64,000 bases of DNA, taken from NCBI GenBank assembly GCA_002726205.1, contig PBSL01000037.1:18092-82091 (forward strand). The letters are read 5' to 3'. How positions within the stretch are numbered: position 1 is the first letter of the stretch; each line of letters starts with the position of its first letter. The notes beneath the pieces are model-generated. The model was not told the origin of the DNA. It saw nothing but the letters and a program-made list of their open reading frames with translations, and searched no databases. This DNA is from Planctomycetaceae bacterium. GTDB taxonomy: Bacteria > Planctomycetota > Planctomycetia > Planctomycetales > Planctomycetaceae. Both the position numbers and the translations under genes were made by a program. This document shows, one piece after another, positions 9,062 through 18,760 of the stretch.

Positions 9062-10357
9062 TCAGGCGGCCGACGAGCGACCACGCCGGTCCAACCAATC
9101 GGCCCCGGTGGGATTCTGAAAGACCCTCAACTCGAATTCGCCGACCACGGCCAGGACGTGATCGAAGATATCCGCCTGCAGGCTCTCGTAGCTTGACCAC
9201 TCCTTGTCACGACTGAAGACGTAGATCTCGATCGGGATCCCCGACGATGACGGCGGCAACTGCCGGACCAGCAACGTCATCTCGTTGTTGATTTCGGGAT
9301 GGCGACGCAGGTACTCGACCAGGTAGGCCCGGAAGGTGCCCAGGTTGGTGATGCGACGCCCGTTGATGATCTCCGACATGTCGACTCCATGCTGCCGGTT
9401 GTAGTTGGTCACCTCCTCCTGTTTTCCGGAAATGTAGTCCTCGAGCATCGAGAACCGCGAGAAGCGATCGATCAGTTCCGGCGAGCAGAACTTGACGGAG
9501 CTCATGTCGATGGCGATCGACCGCTTGATCCGTCGGCCACCCGAATCCTGCATGCCCCGCCAGTTCTTGACCGAATCGGTGATCACCGCGTAGGAGGGAA
9601 CGGTCGCGATCGTACGGTCCCAGTTCTGTACCTTCAGTGTCGTCAGGGTCACGGCCAACACGTCTCCATCGATGCCGAAGGCAGGCATCTCGATCCAGTC
9701 TCCCACGCGGACCAGGTCGTTGGAGAAGATCTGGATGCTGGCGACCAGGCCCATGATCGAGTCCTTGAAGACGAGCATCAGCACGGCGGTCAATGCGCCG
9801 ATTCCGGCAACCAGCACCGACGGATCCTTGCCGGTCACCGCTGCCAGGCAGAGGATGATGCCCAGCACCCACAGGACCAGCTTGACGGCACCGACGAGCC
9901 CGGAAATCGGATTGCCGCGGTTGCGGTCGAGTGAATCGTAGATGTCCGCTGCGGCATTCAGCAGGGAACTGATCGCCCGCAACGCGACAACGACAATCCA
10001 GGCCGTTGCCAATCGCCGCAGAACGACGTCCAGGGCCAGCGTGCTGAAGAACGGGTCGGTGAAGAACGGGGAGGCCAGATAAACAACAGCGGCGGGAACC
10101 AGGAGAGCCAGTCGGGAAAAGAATCCCCGCTCGACCAGGCGATCGTCCCAGTGCGTTCGGGTCCTTGCCGCCATCCGGCGGATGGCGGCAAGCAGCACCT
10201 GGCGGGTGACGAGATACGCGACGATCGCCACGACCAGCGTTCCCGAAATCACGATCAGCTTGGCCATCCAGTTCGAAAGCTGGCCATCAAACAGCCGCAG
10301 CTCCAACCAGACGTGCAGGTCCGTCACCCAGTCACCAGCCGATTCGACACTCTCCAT
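9062..10357 (-). CDS. MscS-family mechanosensitive channel (YbdG/MscM type)
   Basis: A 431-residue membrane protein with about five N-terminal transmembrane helices followed by the MscS pore/beta region FKDSIMGLVASIQIFSNDLVRVGDWIEMP. The stretch GRRIKRSIAID and the large C-terminal cytoplasmic domain match the YbdG (miniconductance) branch. Such channels open under membrane tension and release solutes during hypo-osmotic shock. The ATG at 10357 has an excellent AAGGAG about seven bases upstream, which decides the start over longer in-frame options. It is the last gene of a five-gene minus-strand run of envelope proteins. Confidence 0.88.
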   Translation of the reverse strand: MESVESAGDWVTDLHVWLELRLFDGQLSNWMAKLIVISGTLVVAIVAYLVTRQVLLAAIRRMAARTRTHWDDRLVERGFFSRLALLVPAAVVYLASPFFTDPFFSTLALDVVLRRLATAWIVVVALRAISSLLNAAADIYDSLDRNRGNPISGLVGAVKLVLWVLGIILCLAAVTGKDPSVLVAGIGALTAVLMLVFKDSIMGLVASIQIFSNDLVRVGDWIEMPAFGIDGDVLAVTLTTLKVQNWDRTIATVPSYAVITDSVKNWRGMQDSGGRRIKRSIAIDMSSVKFCSPELIDRFSRFSMLEDYISGKQEEVTNYNRQHGVDMSEIINGRRITNLGTFRAYLVEYLRRHPEINNEMTLLVRQLPPSSSGIPIEIYVFSRDKEWSSYESLQADIFDHVLAVVGEFELRVFQNPTGADWLDRRGRSSAA

Positions 10358-10428
10358 GTCCGCTCCTTGCATCCGTGCCATTCGAACCCAGCAGAGCATA
10401 CTCACCGGAGACCAGTCGAGCCAATCGT

Positions 10429-12738
10429 TCAATCGGCCGCCGGCCGATTCACCTTTTCCCTGGAGACCAGGCGGAGGATGGCCGGCAGTGGTACCAACGC
10501 CACCAGCAGGCAACTGCCCACGCCCAGCAGGAGTACCAGCCCGAGACTCGAGAGTCCCCGGTGCGAGGCGACCATCAGCGTGCCGAAACCGATCATCGAG
10601 GTCAGCGAGGTCAGCAGCACGCCATGGATCGTCGATGGTGACATCACGTACGGGCCCCGCCGGGAGCGAAAGTCGTGCAGCACGTGGACACCGTCATCCA
10701 CCCCGATGCCCAGCACCAGGGGCAATACGATCAGGTTGGCCGGGTTCAGCGGAACTTTCAGCCACTGCATCACGCCAAGCATCAGTACCGCACCGAAGAC
10801 GGGGGGCAAGAGCGCGAGCAGGGTGTCACGGAGGCTGCGCCAGTCCAGGATCAGCCCGCTCAGTACCGAGGCGGCGACGAAGGCGGCCGACCAGAGAACG
10901 GGGAATCGGCCCAGCCCCTCCCGCAGGGACATTTCGATCGACAGCGAGATAACGGCACCGGCCACCGCCAACATCACCAGGGCCCGCCAACCGCCCAGCC
11001 CGGCCGCCAGCAGCACAACCACGATCGCTCCCAGTGCCGCGATGGCCGCCTGTTCATAACTCTCCTTGATCTGCCGGCCGGCTTCGTAGTTCTGCAGCGG
11101 GGTCCCGGTCGCTTCGGGATCCACTCCCCTGATCTCCTTGACGAACCGTCCCAGAGGTTCCTGCTCCCAGATCGACTCCCGCGGTGACACCTGGACCAGC
11201 CAGTCCCCGGTAGAACTGAGGTAACGGGAGACCAGGGCTGGTGAAAGTTGTTCGAGTCCACGGCGATCGGCACCGGGAAGGAATCGGCCCAGGTGCATTA
11301 CCCGTCCCACGCTGGGCAACGCCTCCATCTTCTTCGCCACGCTCTCGGCTTCCTCGAGCGACCGGGCCAGTGATACGGCAAACAGCGCCCCGCCATCGGG
11401 ATCGCGGGCCACCCGCCGCTGGACGGCAACCGAGTCGAGATCCTCGGCCTGGAGATTCAACAGGTTGTAGTCGTAGCGGACACGCCAGGTCAGTTGCCCC
11501 TCGCGTCGTTCAACCAGTGCCGATCCGCTGATCGCCAGGATTGCCAACGAAACCAGCAGGAACGCTCGAGGGTTCTCGGCCACACGGTGCCGCCAACGTT
11601 CGCCCATCAACGGCACGGCAAAGTCGACCGGCGTCAATCGCGAATCGGTCAGCCGGATCATTGCCGGCAGGACACAGAAGGTGACCACCGCGCACAGGCC
11701 GATCCCGGCACCGGCGATCCATCCCAGTTCCGCCACGCCGCGAAACTCGGTCAACGACGCGCACAGAAACGCCAGCGCCGTCGTCACCGCCGCCGTCAGG
11801 ATCCCCGGCCCGACACCGCGGGCCGAACCGCCCAGGGCCTCCCTCAGGTCTCTGCCTTCCTGTCGCAACCGGACGTAGCGCGCCAGGAAGTGGATCGAGA
11901 AATCGACACCCAGGCCGATCAGGACGACGGCAAAGGAAACCGAGAGGATGTTCAGATGGCCGATGGTCAGACTGGTCAGTCCGAAAGACCAGATCAGCGA
12001 CATCCCCAGGCTCACCAGGATCACCAGCGGCAACCGCAGCCCGTGAAAACCCACGCCCATCAAGACGGCGACACCGATGGCTGCCAGCAACGACGCGTAG
12101 ATCATGTCTTCACGCGACCGGATCATCTCGTCACTCTCGAGCACCGGAATCCCGGTCAGACCGATCTGCACAGCGGCGTTTCCGTTGCCGGACCTGCGAT
12201 TGTCTGCCCGGACATCGGCGATCAACTCTCTCATCCGCGAGATGGCTGCCGTGGCTCCCTCGAAACCAGCGGTGCCGGTAACCACCGGCGACGCACGCAG
12301 GTAACCGGTGTGGCCATCGACGGTCGTCACGTAGGTCGTCGGACCACCCCCGGGGCGGTCAATCCGGAACAGCACACTGCGAAACAGGTCGGACTGTTCC
12401 TCGACAAGACGACCCAGCTGTTCGAGCGTGACCTGCACGCTGACACGATCGGATCCCCGGACGACGACGACCAGGTCGGCCGTATCGGGAAATTTCTCGA
12501 CAAACATCAACCACCGCCGGTGAAAATCCGCGGTGGGGTCGATCAGGTCCGACCGCCGGGTCTGGAACTCCAGCAGCACCAGCGTTGCCAGCAGCGCCAG
12601 GATCGTCAGCTTGGCAGCCGAGATCAGCGCCAGTCGGGGCGCGGCGGCGACGGCAAGGACAATCCAGCCCAGGCTGTTGGCGAGCAGTCCGGTCGACTCG
12701 CTGTCGTTGTTTTCCCGTGTCACCGTGGTCTCATCCAT
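10429..12738 (-). CDS. MMPL/RND-superfamily exporter (HpnN-like)
   Basis: A 769-residue protein with the RND/MMPL layout: one N-terminal helix, a periplasmic domain, about five clustered helices containing GLGVDFSIHFLARY (near residues 275-288), a second helix and periplasmic domain, and a second cluster with GIGVDDGVHVLHD. The paired G-x-G-V/I-D motifs in the two helix 4 equivalents are the proton-relay signature. Relatives include the hopanoid transporter HpnN and mycobacterial lipid exporters, so a lipid or hydrophobic cargo is likely but unproven. It sits between the CPBP protease and MscS genes with 51- and 71-base gaps. Confidence 0.82.
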   Translation of the reverse strand: MDETTVTRENNDSESTGLLANSLGWIVLAVAAAPRLALISAAKLTILALLATLVLLEFQTRRSDLIDPTADFHRRWLMFVEKFPDTADLVVVVRGSDRVSVQVTLEQLGRLVEEQSDLFRSVLFRIDRPGGGPTTYVTTVDGHTGYLRASPVVTGTAGFEGATAAISRMRELIADVRADNRRSGNGNAAVQIGLTGIPVLESDEMIRSREDMIYASLLAAIGVAVLMGVGFHGLRLPLVILVSLGMSLIWSFGLTSLTIGHLNILSVSFAVVLIGLGVDFSIHFLARYVRLRQEGRDLREALGGSARGVGPGILTAAVTTALAFLCASLTEFRGVAELGWIAGAGIGLCAVVTFCVLPAMIRLTDSRLTPVDFAVPLMGERWRHRVAENPRAFLLVSLAILAISGSALVERREGQLTWRVRYDYNLLNLQAEDLDSVAVQRRVARDPDGGALFAVSLARSLEEAESVAKKMEALPSVGRVMHLGRFLPGADRRGLEQLSPALVSRYLSSTGDWLVQVSPRESIWEQEPLGRFVKEIRGVDPEATGTPLQNYEAGRQIKESYEQAAIAALGAIVVVLLAAGLGGWRALVMLAVAGAVISLSIEMSLREGLGRFPVLWSAAFVAASVLSGLILDWRSLRDTLLALLPPVFGAVLMLGVMQWLKVPLNPANLIVLPLVLGIGVDDGVHVLHDFRSRRGPYVMSPSTIHGVLLTSLTSMIGFGTLMVASHRGLSSLGLVLLLGVGSCLLVALVPLPAILRLVSREKVNRPAAD

Positions 12739-12789
12739 GAGTTGCCGTGGCGAGGGTCGTCGATCAACGCGGGTGCGGATTGTAGTCGC

Positions 12790-13470
12790 TCAGTCGAGCT
12801 CGACAATCCCGGTGCCCGTCTCGGCGGACTTGCGGCCTTCCGCGGCAATCACCAGGAAACCGATGAAGTCGTAAACGCCATGAGCGATGACCGGGACCGC
12901 GAGGTTGCCCTGACCGGCAGCCGGACCGGTCGCCGGCAAGATATCGACCAGGCCCACCAGCCCCAGGTAACAGCCGATCAGCCCCGCCACCGCCGCATAC
13001 GTCGGGGTCACCGAGTGCAACAAGGCGAACACCAGGTTGCTGGCGACCAGCGCGACCAGGAACCGGGTCGAAGTCGGCGCGGCCGCATCGGCAGCGGAGA
13101 TCCACGGTTGGATCACCCCGCGAAACAGCACCTCCTCACACAACCCCGCCATCGCCGCCAACAGCAGCAGCTCATACCAGCGACAGGCAGCCAGCGGCTG
13201 GCCCAGCAGGCGAATCAGCAGTTCACGGATCCGGCGAAATGGAGGCCAGGCCACGGTGTAGGCCAAGCCGAAGATCAGCAGCAGGGGTCCGGTTGCCAGC
13301 AGACCCCAGCCCGCCGCCTCGATCGTCCAGCGACAGTGGCTCCAGGGATCGATCCCCACCAGCCAGCCCAATCCCAGGCCGATCAACAGGGCGACCGCCT
13401 CGATACCCAGCCCCATGCCGAGAAACGAGCGGCGGTCGTTCCAGTCGAAACCTCCAGCCGGATCGTTCAT
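12790..13470 (-). CDS. CPBP-family intramembrane glutamic protease
   Basis: A 226-residue integral membrane protein with the CPBP (Rce1/Abi) catalytic motifs: E112-E113-VLFR117, an F-x-x-x-H-like segment at NLVFALLH (H152), and HGVYD near 197-201. About six or seven hydrophobic helices surround them. Eukaryotic Rce1 clips prenylated proteins; bacterial members have varied or unknown roles, including processing of small peptides. It starts 10 bases after the exported methyltransferase gene and precedes the MMPL gene, so it is very probably part of the same operon. The substrate cannot be inferred. Confidence 0.85.
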   Translation of the reverse strand: MNDPAGGFDWNDRRSFLGMGLGIEAVALLIGLGLGWLVGIDPWSHCRWTIEAAGWGLLATGPLLLIFGLAYTVAWPPFRRIRELLIRLLGQPLAACRWYELLLLAAMAGLCEEVLFRGVIQPWISAADAAAPTSTRFLVALVASNLVFALLHSVTPTYAAVAGLIGCYLGLVGLVDILPATGPAAGQGNLAVPVIAHGVYDFIGFLVIAAEGRKSAETGTGIVELD

Positions 13471-13480
13471 CGACGGGGTG

Positions 13481-14278
13481 TTACTCCTTGGGACCTGGCG
13501 GGGGAAGGTTTCCGGCGGACTTCTCGAAAATCACGATGTGCTGCCGTGGCAGGACACGGATCGTCTCCTTGAACTTCAAGCCGAACTCCGCCTGGCTGAT
13601 TTCCTTTTTGACCTGTGCCTCGGTCATCTTGTGGATCAGCTTGATCGGCACCCGGGGATCTTCCATCCGGTACTCGACGAAGGCGGCCCGCCCGCCGGGT
13701 TTCAGGGCCTTGCTGAGTTCGAGAGTCATCTCGAAAGGAAACTCGAACTCGTGGTACACGTCGACCATGATCACCAGGTCGACCGAAGCGGGCTTGAGCT
13801 TGGGGGTCTTCTGATTGCTCAGCACGGGCATGACGTTCTTGACTCCGAACCGCTTCATCCTCAGTTTCAACCGCTGCAACATCTGCGGCTGCACGTCGAC
13901 GGCCATGACTTTCCCACTGACACCGACGGCCGAGGCCAGCAACGCGGTCACGACCCCGCTCCCGGCCCCGATGTCGGCAACACTCTGACCGGGCTTGAGT
14001 TTCAGGGAACGCACCATCAACGAGAGCCGTTCCTCGCGTTCACGCTCGACGCGTTCCAGCCAGCGGGCACCGGCCCCCTGGAATCCGTAACCCATCACCC
14101 GGGCAATCTCGCGGCCCATGTAGAACTTGCCGATCCCGTTGGGATCGTGAAGGCGACGAAAGGAATACCGCTTCGTCTGCCGCGGCTTCGTCGCACGCGG
14201 TTCTTGTCCAACGGCGGAACCCAGCGTGGCCAGGACCACCAGCGCCGTCGCCAGGACAGTTGATCGTCGATTGATCAT
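13481..14278 (-). CDS. Exported class I SAM-dependent methyltransferase
   Basis: A 265-residue protein with a clear signal peptide (MINRRSTVLATALVVLATLGSAVGQ, cleavage likely near residue 24). It then has a complete Rossmann methyltransferase core: motif I VADIGAGSG (100-108), acidic D128 in VMAVDVQPQML, SVDLVIMVDVYHEF, and LKPGGRAAFVEY. The conserved KFYMGREIARVMG entry (51-63) and HKMTEAQVKKEI exit match a widespread family of signal-peptide-bearing methyltransferases of unknown substrate. The oddity is location, since SAM is normally cytoplasmic. The ATG overlaps the stop of the upstream Trm112-like gene by four bases. Confidence 0.8.
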   Translation of the reverse strand: MINRRSTVLATALVVLATLGSAVGQEPRATKPRQTKRYSFRRLHDPNGIGKFYMGREIARVMGYGFQGAGARWLERVEREREERLSLMVRSLKLKPGQSVADIGAGSGVVTALLASAVGVSGKVMAVDVQPQMLQRLKLRMKRFGVKNVMPVLSNQKTPKLKPASVDLVIMVDVYHEFEFPFEMTLELSKALKPGGRAAFVEYRMEDPRVPIKLIHKMTEAQVKKEISQAEFGLKFKETIRVLPRQHIVIFEKSAGNLPPPGPKE

Positions 14279-14535
14279 GACGCGTCATCTCCTGTTGAAT
14301 CCATCACCGAATCCCTGTCGATTCCCTCCGGGCGACCGACCACCTTTCCCCAGTCTGCCGGGTCCAGCTCGTCGGCTTCGTCAACCAGCAGTACCGGGAT
14401 CCCCTCACGAACAGGAAAACTCAATCGACAACCGGCACCGGTGCAAACCAGGCTCTCCGCCGACAACACCAACCGTGAACGGCACTGCGGGCAGACGACC
14501 AGATCGGCCAGGTCACCGAGTTCAAATTCACTCAT
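14275..14535 (-). CDS. Trm112-like zinc-ribbon protein
   Basis: An 86-residue protein with the Trm112/YcaR fold pattern: two cysteine pairs (C15-PQ-C18 and C31-x4-C36) flanking short beta strands, and the conserved FPVREGIPVLL segment (40-50). Eukaryotic and archaeal Trm112 activates and stabilises several class I methyltransferases; the role of bacterial relatives is less clear. Here the gene is translationally coupled (ATGA) to a class I methyltransferase, a suggestive context. However, that methyltransferase carries a signal peptide and this protein does not. The acidic C-terminal tail after residue 52 is not part of the conserved domain. Confidence 0.82.
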   Translation of the reverse strand: MSEFELGDLADLVVCPQCRSRLVLSAESLVCTGAGCRLSFPVREGIPVLLVDEADELDPADWGKVVGRPEGIDRDSVMDSTGDDAS

Positions 14536-14618
14536 TTCCGTGCACTCACCCCGGTCGCTGTCACCGAAACCGCTGAGAACTCGAGTGTGCCTTGTCGACG
14601 AAAGATCTCGTCCTGATC

Positions 14619-15638
14619 CTAGAATCCACGCGCCGCCTGGATATCCGAAAAGTCCCTGAGGCCGTAATCGATGCCGACGTAGTCCAGGACCCGACAGAGG
14701 CTGCGAACGGCCACGCCGATGCCGTCGGGACCGCTGAACCCACCGAACTGTCCGCCCCCCTTGAGGTGTGGTTCGACCTCGAGAAAGAATCCGGGGGCGC
14801 CCAGTGCCACCATCCTGGTTTCCAGTTCCGGCAATCGATCCTTGAGCTCCCGCAGCAGGCTGTCGTGGCCGGCGTCTCCGATGTCGGCAGGAACGAAGTT
14901 CTTCAATCGCTCCTCATCGACCGCCCCGGTCCAGGTCAGGCTGGGATCAATCGTGTAGTCCTTGATGTGCATCCAGCCGATGTAATCCATCATGTCGCGA
15001 AGTTCATCGAGTACCTGCAGTCGCGTCTTGTTCTGTGCCGCAACGTTGCCGCCGTCGTAGATGCAGACCATGCTGGGATGATCGACCTGCCGGCACAATT
15101 CGGCCAGCAACTCACCGGTTTCGCCGATCAGGTTTGGCTCGATCTCCAGTCCGTAGACCAACCCGGCCTCGGCACAGGCGTCGACGATCTTTCCCAGTTG
15201 CTCGACCGCCTGGGGAATGTGTTCGGCCGGATCGGTTCCCTGCGGGTGGTAGAACGAGAATCCGCGGATCAATTTCGTCTGCAGGGTCGCGGCAACACGG
15301 ATCGTGTCGGCCACTTCCCCGGCGAGGTATTCGTCGAAGGGGACAAATACGTTGTGTGAGCCGTCATCGACATCAAGCAGCTTGACCTTGCCGACCCGGG
15401 CCCCGATCCCGGTGACACTCATGCCGAACTCGTCGTGAAGATCACACAGCCGGGCCAGTTCGGCGTCATCGAGTTCGACGACATGCTTGACCTCGCCGGT
15501 CCCGTTGACGTCGATGAACCGCGGGCTGTAGTACCTCAGGCCAATCCCGGCCATCACGGAAAGTTGTTCGAGGGCGGTCTTGTGGTTGGCGGCCTCGTCG
15601 GCGAACGCACTGAGTATTACGCGGGGTCGGTCGCTCAT
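14619..15638 (-). CDS. Sugar phosphate isomerase/epimerase-like TIM barrel
   Basis: A 339-residue AP_endonuc_2-type barrel. Metal-ligand-like motifs are present: GLEIEPNL (the Glu ligand), [21 protein letters not shown] (His and Asp region) and FFLEVEPHL near the C-terminus. Relatives isomerise or epimerise sugars, ketoses or inositol derivatives, with the substrate set by neighbours. Directly divergent is a Gfo/Idh/MocA oxidoreductase, a frequent partner in sugar or inositol-like catabolism. I chose the ATG at 15638 ([16 protein letters not shown]); the frame is open about 50 codons upstream without family features. The exact substrate is unknown. Confidence 0.75.
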   Translation of the reverse strand: MSDRPRVILSAFADEAANHKTALEQLSVMAGIGLRYYSPRFIDVNGTGEVKHVVELDDAELARLCDLHDEFGMSVTGIGARVGKVKLLDVDDGSHNVFVPFDEYLAGEVADTIRVAATLQTKLIRGFSFYHPQGTDPAEHIPQAVEQLGKIVDACAEAGLVYGLEIEPNLIGETGELLAELCRQVDHPSMVCIYDGGNVAAQNKTRLQVLDELRDMMDYIGWMHIKDYTIDPSLTWTGAVDEERLKNFVPADIGDAGHDSLLRELKDRLPELETRMVALGAPGFFLEVEPHLKGGGQFGGFSGPDGIGVAVRSLCRVLDYVGIDYGLRDFSDIQAARGF

Positions 15639-15742
15639 GATGGTCCTTGGCTGGGGTCGGCTCGTATCGGTCAACCGCTTGGGCGGGCTGCCATTGTCGG
15701 ACCGCGTGTGGCGGGATGCAAGACACCGCCCTGCAGACGCCC

Positions 15743-15754
15743 GAATTGCAATTC
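15743..15754. promoter_or_regulatory. 12-bp perfect palindrome in divergent intergenic region
   Basis: GAATTGCAATTC reads identically on both strands. It sits in the 180-base gap between the divergent isomerase/epimerase and oxidoreductase genes, 105 bases from the first start and 65 from the second. An AT-rich palindrome in GC-rich DNA between divergent sugar genes is a plausible repressor site. No regulator gene is adjacent. Confidence 0.4.
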
Positions 15755-15818
15755 CCGCCCGTCTCCTCTGAAATGGAGCAAAGTTGTTCACCCGCACTTC
15801 GAGGAAGGTCCAGCCGCG

Positions 15819-17096
15819 ATGACCGACATGATCTCACGCCCCTCGCTGAAAGCCGGCATGATCGGCATCGGGATGATCTTCGACGAGACTTACCGGCCAT
15901 TCTTCGAGGACACGCACGCGGCCGGCCTTTTTGATCGCCGCTTCGGCGACGTCGAGGTGCCACTGACGGCCGTCGCCAGCCGGACCGGACGACGCGCCGA
16001 GGCGTATCGCGAGGCCGCGGGCGAGAAGATTGCGTCGTTCGAAAGTTTTCACGGCGAGGGAGCGACCGCGGCATTACTGGCAGCGGCACCCGACTTCGTC
16101 TGTGTGGCCACCCCCGACGACCGCCACTTCGAAATTTCCCGTGACATCCTCACGGCCGGTTGTCACCTGCTTGTCGAAAAACCCTCGGTCCTGTCCCTCG
16201 ACCAACTCGACGAGTTGACCAGCCTGGCCCGCCAGCACGAGGTGCTGGCCAAGATCGTCTATCACAAGCTGCTCGACCCTGACCACAAGAAGCTCAGGAC
16301 ACTGTATGCCGACGGCGTGCTCCGCCACGTCAACAGCGGGTATTGCACGTTGCTGGAACCAAAGCAGATTTCCGGTGACCAGTTTTCCGAGTGGATCACC
16401 GGCCGCAACCCGGGAACCTACGTCGCGGTGCACTACATCAAGCTGATCGACTTCTCGTTCCCCGGCCGACTCAAGACAGTCACGGCGACCGGACAACGCG
16501 GCCTGGTCGGAGCGGCCGACGGACCGACGTGGGACAGCACGCAGTTGCGGATGATCTACGAGTACGAGAGCGGCCGCGAGGCGGCATTCGACATTCACAC
16601 CTCGTGGGTCACTCCCGACAATTTCCCCGGCTACGTCGAACAGGAAGTCCAGTTCCGCTTCGACAACGGGCTGTGGAACGGGCACTCGAGGAAGCGGGGC
16701 GTCGAGTGCACCGTCGAGGACCAGACGCCGATCTCGATCAAGAACTCGATGAACAACCACTACAACGGCACGTTTCTGGAACCATGGGGCGAACGGTCCC
16801 AGCGAGGGTATGGGATCGAGACGATCGAACGATTCGTCCGGGAACTGGCCTGGCTGGAACACTCCGAAGAGGGAACCCGGGGCGAACGGCTGGCGACACT
16901 CGCCAGCCTGGCCTACAACGACCTGGCCGCCGATCGCCAGACGGTCGCCACCGTCCAGGCCCTGGAAGCGATCCTGGAACACCAGGCGGCCGGGGAACCC
17001 GATTGCGTGGTCCGGGTCAACGATCCCGCCGGGGGACTGGTGCTTTATCGTCCCGGTTCCGAAACCCCCGAAGTTCTTTACGCGGGCACCGTCTGA
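15819..17096 (+). CDS. Gfo/Idh/MocA-family oxidoreductase
   Basis: A 425-residue NAD(P)-dependent oxidoreductase. The N-terminal Rossmann start ([19 protein letters not shown]) is slightly unusual because Met and Ile replace some glycines of GxGxxG. It is followed by [15 protein letters not shown] and the EKPSVLS motif (Glu-Lys-Pro), the family hallmark. A conserved HYIKLIDF segment provides the catalytic His/Lys region. Substrates are usually sugars, inositols or sugar acids. The start at 15819 has GAGGAAGG upstream. It diverges from an isomerase/epimerase-like gene and precedes a class III aminotransferase, so a small sugar or amino-sugar pathway is possible but unproven. Confidence 0.82.
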   Translation: MTDMISRPSLKAGMIGIGMIFDETYRPFFEDTHAAGLFDRRFGDVEVPLTAVASRTGRRAEAYREAAGEKIASFESFHGEGATAALLAAAPDFVCVATPDDRHFEISRDILTAGCHLLVEKPSVLSLDQLDELTSLARQHEVLAKIVYHKLLDPDHKKLRTLYADGVLRHVNSGYCTLLEPKQISGDQFSEWITGRNPGTYVAVHYIKLIDFSFPGRLKTVTATGQRGLVGAADGPTWDSTQLRMIYEYESGREAAFDIHTSWVTPDNFPGYVEQEVQFRFDNGLWNGHSRKRGVECTVEDQTPISIKNSMNNHYNGTFLEPWGERSQRGYGIETIERFVRELAWLEHSEEGTRGERLATLASLAYNDLAADRQTVATVQALEAILEHQAAGEPDCVVRVNDPAGGLVLYRPGSETPEVLYAGTV

Positions 17097-17286
17097 GCCA
17101 CAAGAACACCGACACGGCCGGTCACGCCGCTCCCTCGAGTTTCCCCCTGGCGAGCGGCCAGCCTGGCGAACTATCTCGCCCCGGTTCCAGACCCTGTTGC
17201 CGGCAGCCGCTCCACACCATTCGATCGTATTGCTAGACTTTCTGGGCGTGGCACATCTTTTCAACACCGACACCAAGCAGACAACA

Positions 17287-18672
17287 ATGACGACACCGAT
17301 CCATTTCCCCGGTGAAGATCAATCCAACGTCGCCCGACGGATCATCGCCACGCAGGAACCGCTGGCACTGCGAACATTCACACCCAGCCTGGCCGTGCTG
17401 GCTCGTTCGGCCGGCGTGTTTCACTGGACCCCCGAGGGACGGCGGCTCTACGACTACACCTCCGGCGTCCTCGTCGCCAACCTCGGCCACAACCCCCGCA
17501 ACTGGCTGAAACGCCTGGCCGACTTGATGGGCTGGAACGCCGAAACACTCTCCGGCGGAGAGGGGTATGCCGAGGCCGCGACGCTGACCGCCTACAACGC
17601 GGTGACCGAGTTGGAGACCGCCGCCGTGGAACGGCTGCTGGCCAACGTCGCTGCCAGTCCCGGCGGCGAACGGCTCGATTCGGTCTGCTGGGCCGCGTCG
17701 GGATCGGAAGCCGTCCAGAAGGCTCTCTGGGCCTGCCTGCACCATGCCCCCGACCGGGATACGATTCTCGCGACCCGCCACGGCTTCCACGGCAAGAAGG
17801 GACTCGCCGGAGCCGTCACCGGCTGCGAGTCCGATGCCGACCGTGACCGGCGTGTCCGTTTCCTCAGCTTCCCGATGGACGACTGGGACGATCTCGACTG
17901 CTACGACGGGGAACTCGACCTGGCTCCCTACCGCGACGAACTCGAACGCCTCTGGGATGAACTCGGGACATCCATCGGCACGCTGATCACCGAACCCTAT
18001 CTCGGCGGCGGCGGCAGCTATCACCCCCCGGCCGCCTACCTGCAACTGCTCGAGACGTTCTGCCGTGAACACGATATCCTGTTCGTGCTCGACGAGGTCC
18101 AGTCGAACTTCGGCCGCACCGGGCGGATGTATGCCTTCGAGAAATACGGGATTGCTCCCGACTTCGTGACGCTGGGCAAGGGACTCGGTAACGGCATTCC
18201 CGTCAGTGCCGTCGTCGGCCGCAGTGACATCCTGGCCAGCCTCAAGTACGGCGAAGCCTCCGATACCTGGAGTGCCAACCCGATCGCCAGCGCGGCCGTC
18301 ATTGCGACGCTCGACGAGTTCGAGGCATCCGACGTGCTCGAACACACCCGGCAACTCGAACCGCTCTTCTTCAGCGAGCTGAACCGGTTGAAAGAGACCG
18401 GGGTCATCACGAAGGTCCGCGGCGAAGGCATGGTCTACGGGATCGAGTGCAACGATGTCGGGTCGACCGCGGCTGCAGATGTCGCCAACGCGATCGTCGA
18501 GACCTGCTACCTCGGCGGCGAGGGAGGCGAGGGGATCCACCTGCTGGGCCCGTTGGCCGGCACCGTGGTGAGAATCAGTCCCCCGATGACGATCACCGAG
18601 GACGAAGCAAGGACGTCGCTGGCGTTGCTGATGGAACTGGTCAGCCGGGTGGGCGAGTCGCTGGCGAGTTGA
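17287..18672 (+). CDS. Class III pyridoxal-phosphate aminotransferase
   Basis: A 461-residue aminotransferase with the class III pattern. It contains [15 protein letters not shown] (PLP phosphate binding), [16 protein letters not shown], the [16 protein letters not shown] aspartate motif, and [15 protein letters not shown], whose lysine forms the PLP Schiff base. Class III members act on omega-amino groups (ornithine, GABA, diamines, amino alcohols), and the substrate cannot be read from sequence alone. The ATG at 17287 was chosen because the preceding 190 bases lack conserved sequence. It is encoded between the oxidoreductase and lysS. Confidence 0.85.
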   Translation: MTTPIHFPGEDQSNVARRIIATQEPLALRTFTPSLAVLARSAGVFHWTPEGRRLYDYTSGVLVANLGHNPRNWLKRLADLMGWNAETLSGGEGYAEAATLTAYNAVTELETAAVERLLANVAASPGGERLDSVCWAASGSEAVQKALWACLHHAPDRDTILATRHGFHGKKGLAGAVTGCESDADRDRRVRFLSFPMDDWDDLDCYDGELDLAPYRDELERLWDELGTSIGTLITEPYLGGGGSYHPPAAYLQLLETFCREHDILFVLDEVQSNFGRTGRMYAFEKYGIAPDFVTLGKGLGNGIPVSAVVGRSDILASLKYGEASDTWSANPIASAAVIATLDEFEASDVLEHTRQLEPLFFSELNRLKETGVITKVRGEGMVYGIECNDVGSTAAADVANAIVETCYLGGEGGEGIHLLGPLAGTVVRISPPMTITEDEARTSLALLMELVSRVGESLAS

Positions 18673-18760
18673 CACTCGCATTGACCTACCTCCCTGTTTC
18701 CCGGATGATCTCGCAATTCGCAGGCACTCCCCACAAGGTCTTTCCCGCGGACCTTGCCCC

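Noticed and set aside
11494..13572. 692-codon plus-strand frame through the MMPL and CPBP genes
   Set aside because: The translation is Arg/Gln/Asp-rich low-complexity sequence typical of an antisense shadow, and both minus-strand genes under it have firm family motifs.
18673..18760. Possible riboswitch or T-box-like leader before lysS
   Set aside because: The 88-base gap is too short and shows no conserved lysine riboswitch or T-box elements.
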